From NCBI GenBank assembly GCA_020740775.1, contig JAHEWK010000010.1, forward strand, positions 558,001 through 622,000: 64,000 bases of DNA, given 5' to 3'. This DNA is from Ilyonectria destructans (taxonomy: Eukaryota > Ascomycota > Sordariomycetes > Hypocreales > Nectriaceae). How positions within the stretch are numbered: the first letter of the stretch is position 1; each line of letters starts with the position of its first letter. Shown here piece after piece: positions 49,110 through 62,814 of the stretch. The translations under genes and the position numbers were made by a program. The notes under the pieces were generated by a model, which made no database searches, was not told the origin of the DNA, and saw only the letters and a program-made list of their open reading frames with translations.

Positions 49110-49754
49110 ATGTCTAACATTCCGTCAACCCCGGTCAAAGTCCCCTCAAGCGCCGCAAACTACACCCCTGCCACGCTGGATCCGGACCTGCGATCACAGA
49201 TCAACACAGTCTTGCTGCGTGACGGGCATGTCGCCAAGTGCGTTCTTCCCTCACTCTATCCCTCGTCGACATCTACCGACTACCTATGCATCTACCCACT
49301 CGTGATAGAGCAATGGCACCAAGCTGCCAAACGCATATGCACAGACACACCGTATTACCAATCCTTCACAGGCTAACAACTCTGACAATCTAGAATCCAA
49401 GAAGCGCTCCTCCACTCCCTGAACTCCCACTCTACCAACTGGCCCACCGCCATTCAAACCCACGCCCTTGCTCTCCTGCGATCCGGCGAGATCACCACCT
49501 TTCCCGCTCTCCTGCACCGCGTCCTCGAGGACGTTCGCCACGACTCTGCCCTCAACCCCAACACATCTAGCGCCAACGGTAGCAAGCCCGCTACCAACGG
49601 CGACGCCAAATCCAATGGAGCTGATAAGGACGCCAAGGGTGCGGACAATAAACACGGCCTTGCCGTACCCGAGTCCGTTGTCGATGAGGCTTTGCGGGTG
49701 ACGCGCGAGAGCCTCGAGGCCGTCTGCGAGGTTGAGGATAAACCCAACGCCTGA
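49110..49754 (+). CDS. Small conserved-looking protein of unknown function
   Basis: Two exons, 49110-49237 and 49394-49754, with an intron of 156 nt (GTGCGT donor, GGCTAAC and CTGAC branch candidates, TAG acceptor). The phase restores a Lys codon, giving 162 aa. Residues about 18-85 read as an ordered, mainly helical domain (LDPDLRSQINTVLLRDGHVA, KIQEALLHSLNSHSTNWPTA, then HALALLRSGEITTFPALLHR). A low-complexity Asn/Lys/Ala/Gly linker follows, and then a second helix (VPESVVDEALRVTRESLEAV). No TM segment or signal peptide is seen. I do not recognise the family; a small nuclear or scaffold subunit would fit, but this is a guess. The start is supported by the C-rich leader and the clean splice. 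Longer frames upstream of the ATG are leader sequence. Confidence 0.72.
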
Positions 49755-50537
49755 AGAAGGGCGATACGAGGAGACAAGGTGACGGGGTGATGCAAATCGG
49801 AAACGACAATGAGGACGAGCGAGCACGATTGCGATGAGAAGAGAAGCAAGCCTACGTGGCAAGCTTATGTGTAGAGGCAAGTTTGTCTAGAGTGGTAGAG
49901 GACTCTAGATGAGAAGAACCCTGGCCGGCTGGGCTGGCATCGGAGGGGAAGCGACGTCTTGTACTGGCGTCTTGTACGGGCCCATGATCAACCATCAAAT
50001 AACAAGGGCTCCACGAGCAGTGGAGGGGGGACGATACCAAAATCGATACGAACTCATGCATGAAATAAATAGACTTATGTTAATAACTACCATCTCTTCC
50101 ATCTGCTTAAGTGCATGTCATGTCCAGGGGCTCGAGCATGTATGTCCCTCTGGGCCAAAATGACATCTATTACGGTACCTCATCATAGCACATGACCCAA
50201 AGGCTCCAAGATAAATTCATAAGAGGAATCAATTTCATCATCTATCAAAGCAAAAAACCCTTTCGCGTCCAGGAGAGCAACAGAATCCGAATCCGCAAAC
50301 CTGTTTGCCTGGTCCATCAATTCAGACAGCCACGCGCGAGCACGTGCCAGGCCAAGTCGCCATTCCCTCCGCGTCTACCATTCTACCAACTCCCATTCCA
50401 GATACCAGCCGCGAGAAGTGTGTGTATGGATGAGATCCGACCACTAGCTGTGTGCAAGCTAATGCAGAGATGTACGAGCGCGAAAATATTAGAATACAGT
50501 GGACCATCCGAGTTGTGTCCGATTAGCCATTGCCGCC
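49755..50537. other. Convergent spacer before cdc48
   Basis: 783 bp between the 3' ends of convergent genes. AT-richer near 50060-50260, consistent with 3' UTRs. No gene was seen. Confidence 0.6.
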
Positions 50538-53317
<2,780 letters not shown>

Positions 53318-54531
53318 GATGTTGTCTGTGCTGCTTCAGGGAAGCTGATGCGGGTTGGATTCGGAGGAGGGGAGGGGAAAGTGGGAGGCTGAAGGTGAGA
53401 AAGCCGACGCTGGCTTTCTGTGTAGAACAGCGGAGGGAGGGGGAAAACAAGAACGCGGCGGGGGAGGATGGGGGGGAGAGGTGGTTTTGAGTCGGGAGAG
53501 ATGGAGATGGGAGATGGATGGAGGAGAGAGAGAGATGTCGGAGTTGAGGCAACGGGTCTAGGTTTGAGCTGTCCAGAAGGCCACCTTCGGACCGGAACCG
53601 CAAGCACCACCGCACTGGACTGGCAGTCATTCACTGGGCGACCGCCACCTCTGGGCAGCCAATGGAAGCTCCGGAAGCCCTGATTCCGGGCGGAACAATA
53701 TTGTTACGGGGCAAACAGGCTGCTTAGCTCAGCCGCGGCCAGGCACCTTACTGGGCGGATCCAAGGATATCAGGCACTAGAGGACCTACGTACCATGATG
53801 CAGCAGGCAAGCACAGGGCGGACAGGCACCCTGAGAGTGACGAGTGCAAGCGGCACGCAAGTGGAATCTTCTGCCGGCTTCCACCTTCCGCCCCAGCATT
53901 GGCCACTGGCCCCAGCACATTGAGCCCAACCCAGCGCATTTGGCGCCCCCAGCGAACAGCGAACTCACCTGCCCGGCGAGCTTAGGTATGCTCTCCGCCC
54001 GGCGTTTGGGTCATAGCGGGCAGGCAGGCAGCTGTGGCCGCGCAACGTCCGCAACTGCCTCCACTACTCCGAGCCTTCTTCGCTAAATGTCCGGCGCAGC
54101 GCTCGTGCCATTTGGGGACATTATTATGATGCCATGCTATAACTACGGAACAGCAAGCTCCCTGAAGACATGGATGACAGATCAGATCAGATCAGATCCA
54201 CACATCAGCCAAGGGACACAAACAAGATGAGTAAAGATTCTTCCATATTCTATAGTCTATAATGCGCCCCCCAAAAATGAAAAAGATAGAGCCTCGAAAT
54301 TGAAGCCCGCCACCAATACGGTTCTGGTTGGTTCTCATGATTGCTCTGATTTGCCTCTCTCCTGCAACCAGCCTCGTCCTGTTTCGTAGGTCTCATACAA
54401 ACATCCCCGCAGCGAGATTAGGCTCCTTTGTTTGAGAGCCTTCAGCACCCGCCACTCCATTTCCCAGAGCAGGCCCTAGGCTGGTCCATTCCATTCCATC
54501 CCTCATCCGTAATCATCAAATCATCAACTCG
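53318..54531. other. Upstream region of cdc48
   Basis: 1.2 kb. Next to cdc48 (53318-53560) the minus strand is strongly C/T-rich, as expected of a highly expressed gene leader. Short AGATC repeats occur at about 54180-54198. No further gene was seen. Confidence 0.55.
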
Positions 54532-55109
54532 TCAGAGCGTACTCCACGCCTTCTCCCAAGCCGGCCTGTTCTCGCCCGTGCAGCACCACGTTGCCACCTT
54601 GGGTCGCCAGCCGACAAACGTCCCCGTCGCATCGTCAAACACCAGTGCAACCTGCGCCGCGGCCCCATCCCTGCGCACGCCCGGGAGCCGTTCAATCAGG
54701 CCATCTAGAGTCCCGAGGCCGAGCACGCGGGTGTCGACCGGGGACCCGCCCGTCCGGATCCGCTCCAGCCGGTCCGCCGTGGCGAGCCAGGCATCGAGCG
54801 GCGACGGCGACGGCGACGGCCTTGCAGTATCGAGCTCCGGTGTGTAATTGAGCATGGGCCAGGTGCCGCGTCTGCCATTGGTGGTGGAGGTACCCTGGCT
54901 TGTAGGAGAGAATGTAGAGGAGGAGCAGGCAAAGGATCTACAGGGACATGCCTCGTTAGCTTTCCGTTCCTCATGTGTCCTCCCGGAGAATAAGAGGACG
55001 CAAGGCATGCTTGAGTAACGTACCTGTCGGTAGGCGTTGTGTTCGGCGCGCTTGGCTCAGTTGTTTGCCTGAAGCTGGGCGTACAGACACGCTTGAAGCC
55101 GTTCATCAT
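54532..55109 (-). CDS. Predicted two-exon orphan protein, 163 aa
   Basis: Exon 1 is 55024-55109 and exon 2 is 54532-54937 on the complement. The 86-nt intron has a strong GTACGT donor, a GCTAAC branch site and a TAG acceptor, and the phases match (Arg codon across the junction). The product starts MMNGFKRVCTPSFRQ and continues Ser/Thr-rich (TPTDRSFACSSSTF). It then has an ordered-looking C-terminal half: WPMLNYTPELDTARP, LDAWLATADRLERIRTGG, QVALVFDDATGTFVGWRPKV and a WEKAW end. No TM segment; the basic, Ser/Thr-rich start could be a mitochondrial presequence. I know no family for it. Support comes from the clean intron and the non-repetitive C-terminal sequence. Confidence 0.55.
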
Positions 55110-55986
55110 GAAGGCGGGATGCTTAACCGGGCAGTGAACGGTTCCGCAGGGGTACGGGAGTCGAGAGGCATCCAAAGACCTTGACCTATAGGCAGTCTTT
55201 GCTGTGGAATACAAACACAGCGATCTGGTTAAAAAAAGCCTTGTGGGTGTTGTTGTTCATGTGTGCTTTTACAGCCTCTGTTCCGGCAGTACAACCCGGG
55301 CTTATATTTACAATTTTGCCATTATTCTGTTCCCCTCCACGAAACCGGCTCCCTCCCTCTGGTTACTTTTCTCTTCAAGCATCACAACCGGGATACTGTC
55401 TTAGATGAACGGTGGAACCATCCCAGAGGGGAGCAAGGCACACACACAACTGCTTGTATCCGCCGGTGCTGGGCCTCCAGTCACCTTGTCTGCATCACCG
55501 CGGCCCCCATCCGTTCGCACAAGGTATAGCTTCGTCCCTCTCGTCGAATGAGAGAACGCGAGCTACATCGACTTGGTCCCTTTTTGGCGGAGGGCTGGAA
55601 CTTGGCTTGCCCCGGGCCCCCAATAGTGGTTGACTTGGGGGCCAAACCATTGGCATGCGCGAGTGACAGGGGTGTTGGACCCGTAGCCAAGGTAGATTTT
55701 GGCCGTGGGAGCTTATCGTCGGTGTCGCCGGGAAGCCCAAGAACCAGCCTTGGCCCCCAGAAGACCAGAATGAGAATAGGATGGGTTTAGGGTCGCCCTT
55801 GGCTGTAGAAACTGTCGTCGTACAGCCAGCCGTACGGACTCTCAAACCCGCTGCTTCGAGATTCTTTTGAGAGCAGCGGGCGCAATCCAGCCGGCCTGGC
55901 CGTCCCAACTCATAGTGGGCTACAGCACCGAGGCTGATCGAGCATCCAGTGACGCTATTGACAGAACGTCGGTCGCGTGCCCTGTC
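55110..55986. other. Intergenic region between the orphan gene and kti12
   Basis: 877 bp. The part near 55110-55200 is the presumed promoter side of the minus-strand orphan; the rest is the 3' region of kti12. No gene was recognised. Confidence 0.5.
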
Positions 55987-57127
55987 TTACTCGTCCTTCT
56001 CAAACGCGTCATTCAGGTACCGCACAAACGTCTCTCGTATCCTCTCCGCCGACATGTTACCCACCGTCTCCAGCCCGATTCCTCCGCGGTTCATCCCCAT
56101 GTAAGCTCGTCGCAGCCGCTGCAGCTGTGGCAAACCGACTTTCTTGCCCGCTGGCAGCTCCACCATTAGGCCGTCATCTCCTTGGGGGCCGCCTGAGCTG
56201 CGCGGGATTCGGACCTCGTCGACGCCATCGTCGTCGCGCTGCGCCTCCATGATACGCTTGACAATGTCGGACGTCTCGCGATCAAGGTTGTAGAGGTAGT
56301 CGCCGCCTGCGTCTCGTCCGCGTTGGATAGTGGCCTGGTTGGGACGGACAACCTTGCGGCCTTCGCCTGCAATGGTGTCCCAGAGATCGGAGAAGACCTT
56401 GGTAGCTTGCTGCTCATCGTCTTCCCATATCAGGGTGAAGAGGGGACTGTCCCACCGAGTCATCGGGTTAGGTTCCTCATACCGGAATATGAGGTTGTCC
56501 CAGTTGCCCTGCTCGTATGGCTCCGTAGTGCCCTGTCCTTGGCTGACCTGTCCCCCACTGGTTTGTTGCTCGCTGGCCTGGGTTTCATTATCCTTCCCAT
56601 CATGCGCGGATCCTTGTGCAGAGTCTTGCGCTCCAGCATCTCTCCGCCGAAGCCTCTCCTCGTTGACTTGCTTAGCCCTATCCACCGCGCAACCAATCTG
56701 CAGGATGCAGCTGGGCGTCCGGACAGCCTTGGACTCGCAGTGTAGCTGATAGCGCCAACCTTTGATGTAATTGAGCCCGTCAAGTATAACAATGTCCTTG
56801 TCTGAAAGCACGCGCTTTACGGCGCCGTAGATGGCAGCACGGGCATCCTTCTCGGAGGCGTTGGCCGAGCGGGTGTGGGCAGGGACTTTGTCGGGAGAGA
56901 GGTCGTAGACGGTGCGGGAGATGGAGAGAGAGTCGTCCGAGATTAGGTGCAAGCGGTACTTGGAGTCGACAATGCGCTTAGAGAGGTACTCGTGGAGTTG
57001 CTCGGCGCGTGTTGACTTGCCAGAGGTAGGCAGCCCGGACACGATGATGAGCTATGTCAGACAGAACGGTTAGGAACGAGGGTGGCATGGGGATTAGGGT
57101 ATAATAGAAAAAGAGCCATACCGGCAT
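55987..57127 (-). CDS. kti12: Kti12, Elongator-associated P-loop ATPase
   Basis: Partner of the Elongator complex, needed for mcm5/ncm5 modification of wobble uridine in tRNA; related to the PSTK kinase (family knowledge). Two exons on the complement: a 6-nt first exon, 57122-57127 (ATG CCG), and 55987-57051, with a 70-nt intron (GTATGG donor, CTAACC branch, TAG acceptor). Splicing yields the family start MPLIIVSGLPTSGKST, which supports the mini-exon. The product is 356 aa. The P-loop is at residues 8-16 (GLPTSGKST). SDDSLSISR and the VILDGLNYIKGWRYQLHC Walker-B-like block follow, then an insert rich in Gln/Ser/Gly (about 160-190), RYEEPNPMTRWDSPLF, and a C-terminal helical tRNA-binding part (LPQLQRLRRAYMGMNR...RETFVRYLNDAFE). 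Confidence 0.94.
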
Positions 57128-58629
57128 CGTCTCAGACTAGACAAGCACAAAGGGGAACGGGGAGACTCGGAGCGTAATGTGCGAAGTGGTGAGGAAGCAG
57201 AAGCATCTACCGTGAGTTGTTTGGCGGGGTTGCAGATTTCCGTTGGAAAATTGCAAGGCAGACGTCACCATGGTGGGGTTTGTTGGTCGCAGCGCCAGGG
57301 GGACCCTTAAAACCCACCAAGGTTGAAAACCAATCCACTGAAGAAGAACAAGATGAAGGACAAGCTTACTGCAGGAGGCGCACTAGCCGTCTGTCGCTCG
57401 AATGGCTGAGGGTGGATATTCTCGCATTCGCTAAGATAAAGATGACAGTTGTGGTGTTACATACGGAGTGGTACTTGCTTCTTGACGTGTTTTGCTAAGG
57501 ATCCTATTGCATTGGTGTGTGTTTTAATTAGCACCTCCTCTGCCGACGATGTCACCCACGAATTTCCATATCTAATGCTTGGGGGCTGCATATTCGCATA
57601 CAGCAGCATATAATTACTAGGCTGAAGGGGCGCCCGGCCGGTTGTCCGGCACCGAAGAGAGCAGGGATGGTGGGAGGAACGAGAACGAGAACGACAGTGT
57701 GAGGAGGGCCATTCCATTCATGTTAGAGTCTGTCCATCCACGTTGCCCAGTCCAAAGGACAGAAGACGCGGCGGGAGGGGCAACGGGAGGGGCACCAGCG
57801 GGAAGGTTCCAGGTTAGTAATTTAACCATGTGCCGCAAAGCCGGAACACCGCCTCCCTGTGACGAACGGCGCTCCGGTGCGAGGCCTAACGGATGCGAGA
57901 TGGGACAAAAACACGGAGGTTTAGAGACGCAACGCCGACTGTGGAGCACCCGAAGCCCGGAGGACACCAAAGAAAAGGCGGGTCGATCCCCCAGCGCCCC
58001 AGCCTAAGCCCTACAAAGCGCAATCCATTCGAGCTCCGCGCCAAGCCCGATGCGGAATACCATTCGAATGTCAGTTCGCCGGCTCAGCGCCCGCAGCGCC
58101 TTGCTGACGCTGGCGGCTGCCCCCCCGGACTATGGTTTCATTGTAGGGCGGGATGCGTGTGGCTTCGCCCAGCCGCACCCTGCGCCGCCTGCTAATTGGT
58201 GCAGCGTTTCCATTCGAGCTGCCTAGGATCGTGCAATCTTGCAGGTCGTGGGGATCCTCTTGCGTTGCTAGCAGCTGCGAAGCTCGTGGATTCGCGAGGC
58301 TTTGTGAGGCTTTGCACTCGCCCTCTCCGATTAGCGTGCCGGTTCCCGAACAGCTGCCGTGTCGATGTGTCGTCGGGAATGGATATAAAGGGCGCCCTGT
58401 ATCTCAACTTGAAGAACCCAACATCTCCATCAGCCCTATCCAACACACAAAGACACCAAGCTTCAAGCAACAGACAAATCACCCATCAACACTCTTCTAT
58501 TTCTACATCTTCTTCATCTTCCAGTTTAATCTCCGAAGTCCCTGAAGTCCATCCTCCGCTTGCGACACATCGCCACCAATCTCCACCACCCACCCACTTA
58601 CACACGCTTCTCCTCTACACTCACCCACA
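57128..58629. other. Divergent promoter region (kti12 and seven-TM gene)
   Basis: 1.5 kb between divergent genes. No coding frame was recognised. The right end is a typical strong leader: C/A-rich with CAACACACAAAGACACC and CTTCTTCATCTTCC, about 200 bp ahead of the ATG at 58630. Confidence 0.6.
58384..58390 (+). promoter_or_regulatory. TATA element upstream of the seven-TM gene
   Basis: TATAAAG about 245 bp before the start codon, followed by a C/T- and A/C-rich leader. The arrangement is typical of well-expressed or inducible fungal genes. Placement is by eye. Confidence 0.5.
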
Positions 58630-59412
58630 ATGGCCCGGTCATTAGATACCTACGACCGTATCGCCATCGCCGAAATAGTCGTCTACGCCTTCTTCCTCAT
58701 CGGCGGCGTTTTCCTTTGTTTCAAGCATGGCCTCCGGCGCAGCTCTGGTTGGCGCTTCCTCGTCATCCTCGCTCTCGCCCGCCTCATCGGTTCGGCCATG
58801 CTCCTCGCCACCATCAATGACCCTACCAACGAGAGCCTCTACATCGGCTGGATGACCCTTAACGGTGTTGGCTTTGGTCCCTTGATCCTGATGCTCCTTG
58901 GTCTCCTCGGAAGACTGTTCGAGTCGATTAATCGCGAGGGCCGTGAGATTGTCAAGCCACTCTACCAGCGCCTGATTTCACTTCTCATGATCGTCGCCAT
59001 GATCCTGCTCATAGTTGGAGGTACCCAAGCCGACTACACCATTGTCAACGGAACCCCCAAGATCACCTACACGCCTGAGAGTCGTGCGGGTGCGGCTCTT
59101 ATGATCGTTGTTCTAGGTTTCCTCGTTATCGAGACGCTCCTTGTCATCCGCAACCAGGGCTACATCGCCGAGGGTGAGCACCGGATCCTCATCGCCGTCC
59201 TAGCTTCGCTCCCTTTTGTCATTGTTCGCCTCATCTACACCTGCGTCCTCATCCTCGGCAACAAGTCCCAGTCCGTCTGGTTCTACCTCGCCGGCGGAGT
59301 CATCATGGAGATGATGGTTGTTCTCATCTGCGAAACAGTCGGATTCACCCTGCAAAAGGTACCCCCCACGACCAAGGCCCCGGAGACCGAGCAGCCATCT
59401 TACAATGCATAA
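58630..59412 (+). CDS. Seven-TM integral membrane protein (DUF7702-like)
   Basis: Single frame of 260 aa with seven hydrophobic segments: about 11-31 (IAIAEIVVYAFFLIGGVFLC), 41-61, then IGWMTLNGVGFGPLILMLLG, LISLLMIVAMILLIVGG, ALMIVVLGFLVIETLLVI, ILIAVLASLPFVIVRLIYTC and VWFYLAGGVIMEMMVVLICE. There is a short hydrophilic C-tail. The motif FVIVRLIYT in TM6 and the overall layout match a family of fungal membrane proteins that I remember as DUF7702. The biochemical role is unknown, and similarity to GPCR-like folds is only superficial. The strong-looking leader and TATA box suggest regulated or high expression. Confidence 0.85.
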   Translation: MARSLDTYDRIAIAEIVVYAFFLIGGVFLCFKHGLRRSSGWRFLVILALARLIGSAMLLATINDPTNESLYIGWMTLNGVGFGPLILMLLGLLGRLFESINREGREIVKPLYQRLISLLMIVAMILLIVGGTQADYTIVNGTPKITYTPESRAGAALMIVVLGFLVIETLLVIRNQGYIAEGEHRILIAVLASLPFVIVRLIYTCVLILGNKSQSVWFYLAGGVIMEMMVVLICETVGFTLQKVPPTTKAPETEQPSYNA

Positions 59413-59835
59413 ATGTAGCAAAAGGACGATAAGGAGAAGGAGAAGGAGACATGGGTGCCTCTGATGGATCAGAGAACTCAATATAGGCCTGTTAATCAGT
59501 GAGGGAAGGTTAGGGGTTTTGATAGAGCGTCGGTGTTGTGTATATACAAGGCGTTTTGATGTATTATAGCCAAATAGATTTGGTCCTTTCTATCTTTGGA
59601 CCTCGAATCAAGACATACTCTACTAGGTATCTTCGATGCATCAATCCTGGAAACCCGACTTTCCCCTGTCTATGTCTAGGACTCCTCCTTCGAGTAACTG
59701 GCAAAATCCATGTCCCCGTAGACCAATAAGAAATTAACCACCACCAGTCTCCTTCCACATCACCGACTCCCTTCAGTTGAGGGCATCCATTCGTGTAAGC
59801 TACCAGACATAAGCCATAGAGCCATCGCCATCCGC
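59413..59835. other. Convergent spacer
   Basis: 423 bp between the 3' ends of the seven-TM gene and the Smr gene. AT-richer; no gene was seen. Confidence 0.6.
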
Positions 59836-60804
59836 TCACATAACCACACAGCAGTGCTTCTCCAGCTTTCGCAAGATCCAGGGTAGCTGCTTTCCGACAA
59901 ACTCCACCATCTCGTCGTTCTGCGACTGCTGCTGGCCTCCGTGCTGCTGCCCCCCATGTTGCTGCTGTCCACCGTGATGCTGTTGCTGCTGTTGTCCACC
60001 ATGGTGGCCGGAGTAGCCGCTGTTCTGAGGGGGGACAGCGTCGCCGCCCTGGAGGTTGATGTAGATGCGGCCAGCGTTCTCCTCGGTACTAAACTTGAGT
60101 CCCAGCTCGCGGCACAGCTCCTCGACCTTGGGCTTGATCTTCTGGACGTGGCCCGCCGAGTGATGGCCCTTGCCGACGATGGCATGCAGGTGCGTCTGGC
60201 CGGCGGCCTGGTCGGCGCGGATGCGCTGCTCGAGGATGCGCTCAGCTTCCTCGACGAACTGGCCGTGCAGATCGATGCAGTCGGCCTCTACGTGGCCGGG
60301 CGCGTTGTTCTCGCGGAAGATGAAGTCGGAGGCCTGCTGATTGTAGTCGTCCATCTTGGCATCATGCGCCTTGCCCTCGTTGGAGAGCTCCTTCGCGCGG
60401 GCGCCATCGCCGTCGTCGTACGCCTGTCGGGACTGTAGCAGAGTGGTATACGGTCAGCGCATAGTCTTAAGGACGCCATGGTACAGCGAGGTCCTGCGCA
60501 TTGCGACGACATCGCAAGCGAGCTTCATTTCCGGGGCTGGGTGGAGGGGAAACAACATACGCGCTGGAAACACTGGTTGCGCTTCTCGGCCTCGGCGCGG
60601 GCGAGGTCGCGCAGGCGATCGTACTCGCGCTCAGCATCGTCATTGTCGCTTCTGTTAAGGGCTACAACATACTCATGTCGTCAGTGGGCTTCATTCAGCG
60701 GCTCGGGTCGGGCCATCGAGGACAATGGCTCGCGGCGCAACAGGCGGCCTGTCGGGACCGGGGGACGCACCTCGACCGCCGAGGCGGTTCATAGGAATGG
60801 ACAT
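59836..60804 (-). CDS. DUF1771 + Smr domain protein with C-terminal CaaX-like motif
   Basis: Three exons on the complement: 60771-60804, 60561-60661 and 59836-60432. Introns are 109 nt (GTGCGT...GTAG) and 128 nt (GTATGT...CTACAG); 243 aa. The joined start MSIPMNRLGGRALNRSDNDD leads into the DUF1771 helix (AEREYDRLRDLARAEAEKRN ... SRQAYDDGDGARAKELSNEG). The family core HDAKMDDYNQQASDFIFREN follows. The Smr domain (about 99-175) shows DLHG, HAIVGKGHHS and AGRIYINL, residues linked to RNA or DNA endonuclease activity or nucleic-acid binding in Smr proteins. Next comes a Gln/His/Gly-rich tract (about 180-215) and a helical end, then Lys-His-Cys-Cys-Val-Val-Met. CVVM fits a CaaX farnesylation signal with a neighbouring Cys. 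The start is the first ATG of the frame. In yeast a related protein takes part in no-go mRNA decay; a role here is inference. Confidence 0.9.
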
Positions 60805-62814
60805 TGTGTCAAAAATTGGCAGCGTATTGTTCGCTTCAGGCAGTGTTCCGAAAACAGCTGAGTTGTGCTTCCCGTCGTTTCCGGTCAACAGACGCCACGC
60901 ACGAGTCGCAAATGCGGCGGACGGCGGTCTGGGCTGGGTGTCTTGGCGTGTTGGTGATGGTTTTGCCAAACGGCTCGAGATGGAGATCCATTGGGATTCG
61001 CGCAGGGTTAGGGGTCGGGTGTGAGTGGTTGTGGCGCTACCAGAGGGTTCTAGTTGGCTGTTCTCCCTAACCGACCATCTTCAGTGGGCTGTGGCGTCTT
61101 CTCTCCGCTAAACTGCCCTGAGCCGCGGTGCAGCCCGCCACAAAGGCGCCTAAGAGGTTCGATCTCAACCTCAAAGCCCCGTGGCAGTCAGATCGAGATC
61201 AAATATCCCCTGTGGTTGGTAGGTCCACTTTGGTACTCGCGGGCGGTCTCCAGTGCTAACTTACGTAGTAGATAACGTGTGCTGTTTAAGCAACTTGAAA
61301 CGCGGAATTGCACCGTCTTTCATTTCTTTTTCTGTTTCTGTTCAGGGCTTTCCAGGCAAAATTAATTTTCCCTTTCTTTTCATCACCGGGTTGTCGTCTG
61401 GACACGTGAAGTAAAAAGACGGAATAGTACCGTCTTTCAAAGCTACAGAGATCTTGGCGACATCTGTCTGCCCTCGCAATCGGCATTATATCGTGCTAGT
61501 GGCTTCAAGCACAGCCCGCGGCATCTTTTACGGCTGCCGACTTATCAATCATAACTCTGTTGAAGCCATCCGCAACCCAAATCCGTGGCGCCGGAACATC
61601 CCTCCCGGGCCAACCTTTGCGCCATTCCGAACTTAAAGCTGGTAGACGTGAAAACCATAAGCTTAAGTAATCTATGGTAACTGTATTGAGGTTACCGGCA
61701 CACTCAAGCCCGGCCTTGGAATTCCTGCCAAGCAAGTCGGCCTTGGACCATGAATCATATCTCGGCAGGGTGTGGTATTGTACAGTACACATACTCGTAC
61801 ACTGTGCGGTGCGTTTGGCAGTAATAAGGGCCATGTCGGCAACGTTGCTTTTGCTGCCACTAGGCTCATGAGCGTCGCCGGCCCCTCCGATGGCGCACCA
61901 GGTCAATTATGATCCCCAGGATCTAATCTCGATGTACCATGCATTCGGGTGGTTTCAACCATTGGTAGTCTGCGATTATTAAACTGTCTTGTCTGGGGGG
62001 CTTGCTGATCTGCACCGTCTTACGGTTGCTTTGGCAGCCTCCCCATGCTGAGTTCTAATTTTCATTTCGACTTCTCGATGTGGGTGACAAAGATCGCGTG
62101 TATTAGCGTCACTGTCTCGTTGGTCAGGCAAGCCCGAGCTTCGTACAGTCTTAAGGCGGGTCGAGTCATTGCCATCTCAATCCTAAACCACCCGTGGGGT
62201 TGGTTGTTGAGATCCTCTCGGCCGAGTGCCACCAGTTGATGACGAATCAGCATTGGTTTGAATCTTGCAGCCATTGTCCTAAGTAAAGAATCGAGTCTCC
62301 TTCTAACCGACCCAAAAGGTTTTGGTCGAGCATGTCACCGACTCCCATGATATCTCTAGTGTCGGACACCACAGGTTGGAACTAGTTTCACCACCGCTTT
62401 GGTGACAAGGAAGGCAACATTAATTTTCTGTCACAAATAGTACGATCGGTCTCCACTGAGATTCAAGATACCACAAGCTCTCATGGCGAAAATAGACGAG
62501 ACCCGACGTGTTTCGGCCTCGATATCCCCGGATCTTTGAGTTCCGTTTGACCCCATGACAGGTGATAAATGCGCTCTCCCAAACGTGGCGCCTTTGCCTG
62601 CAGCAGGCCAACCCATGGTGCCAGAGTCAGACAGAAATGGAGGGTTGACCCTTAGCATCCCGGTCCTGGCATCTTTCGAAACGGAGGGATTCAGGCTACA
62701 CAAACCGAGTGGCGAGAAATGAGAACCAGGACTGGAACGGGGCAAAGGTGTGCTGCCCTCTTTTGAAGAGCATATATCCATGCATAAGGCATGAATGAGA
62801 ATACCAGACTCGCG
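60805..62814. other. Gene-poor region
   Basis: 2 kb upstream of the Smr gene. It contains two direct copies of a 20-bp sequence of the type GGAAT(N)3ACCGTCTTTCA, at about 61303 and 61422. A GTACAGTACA palindrome lies near 61780. No gene was recognised. Confidence 0.45.

Noticed and set aside
60805..60969. N-terminal extension of the Smr protein to 60969
   Set aside because: The frame is open, but it contains no ATG before the one at 60804.
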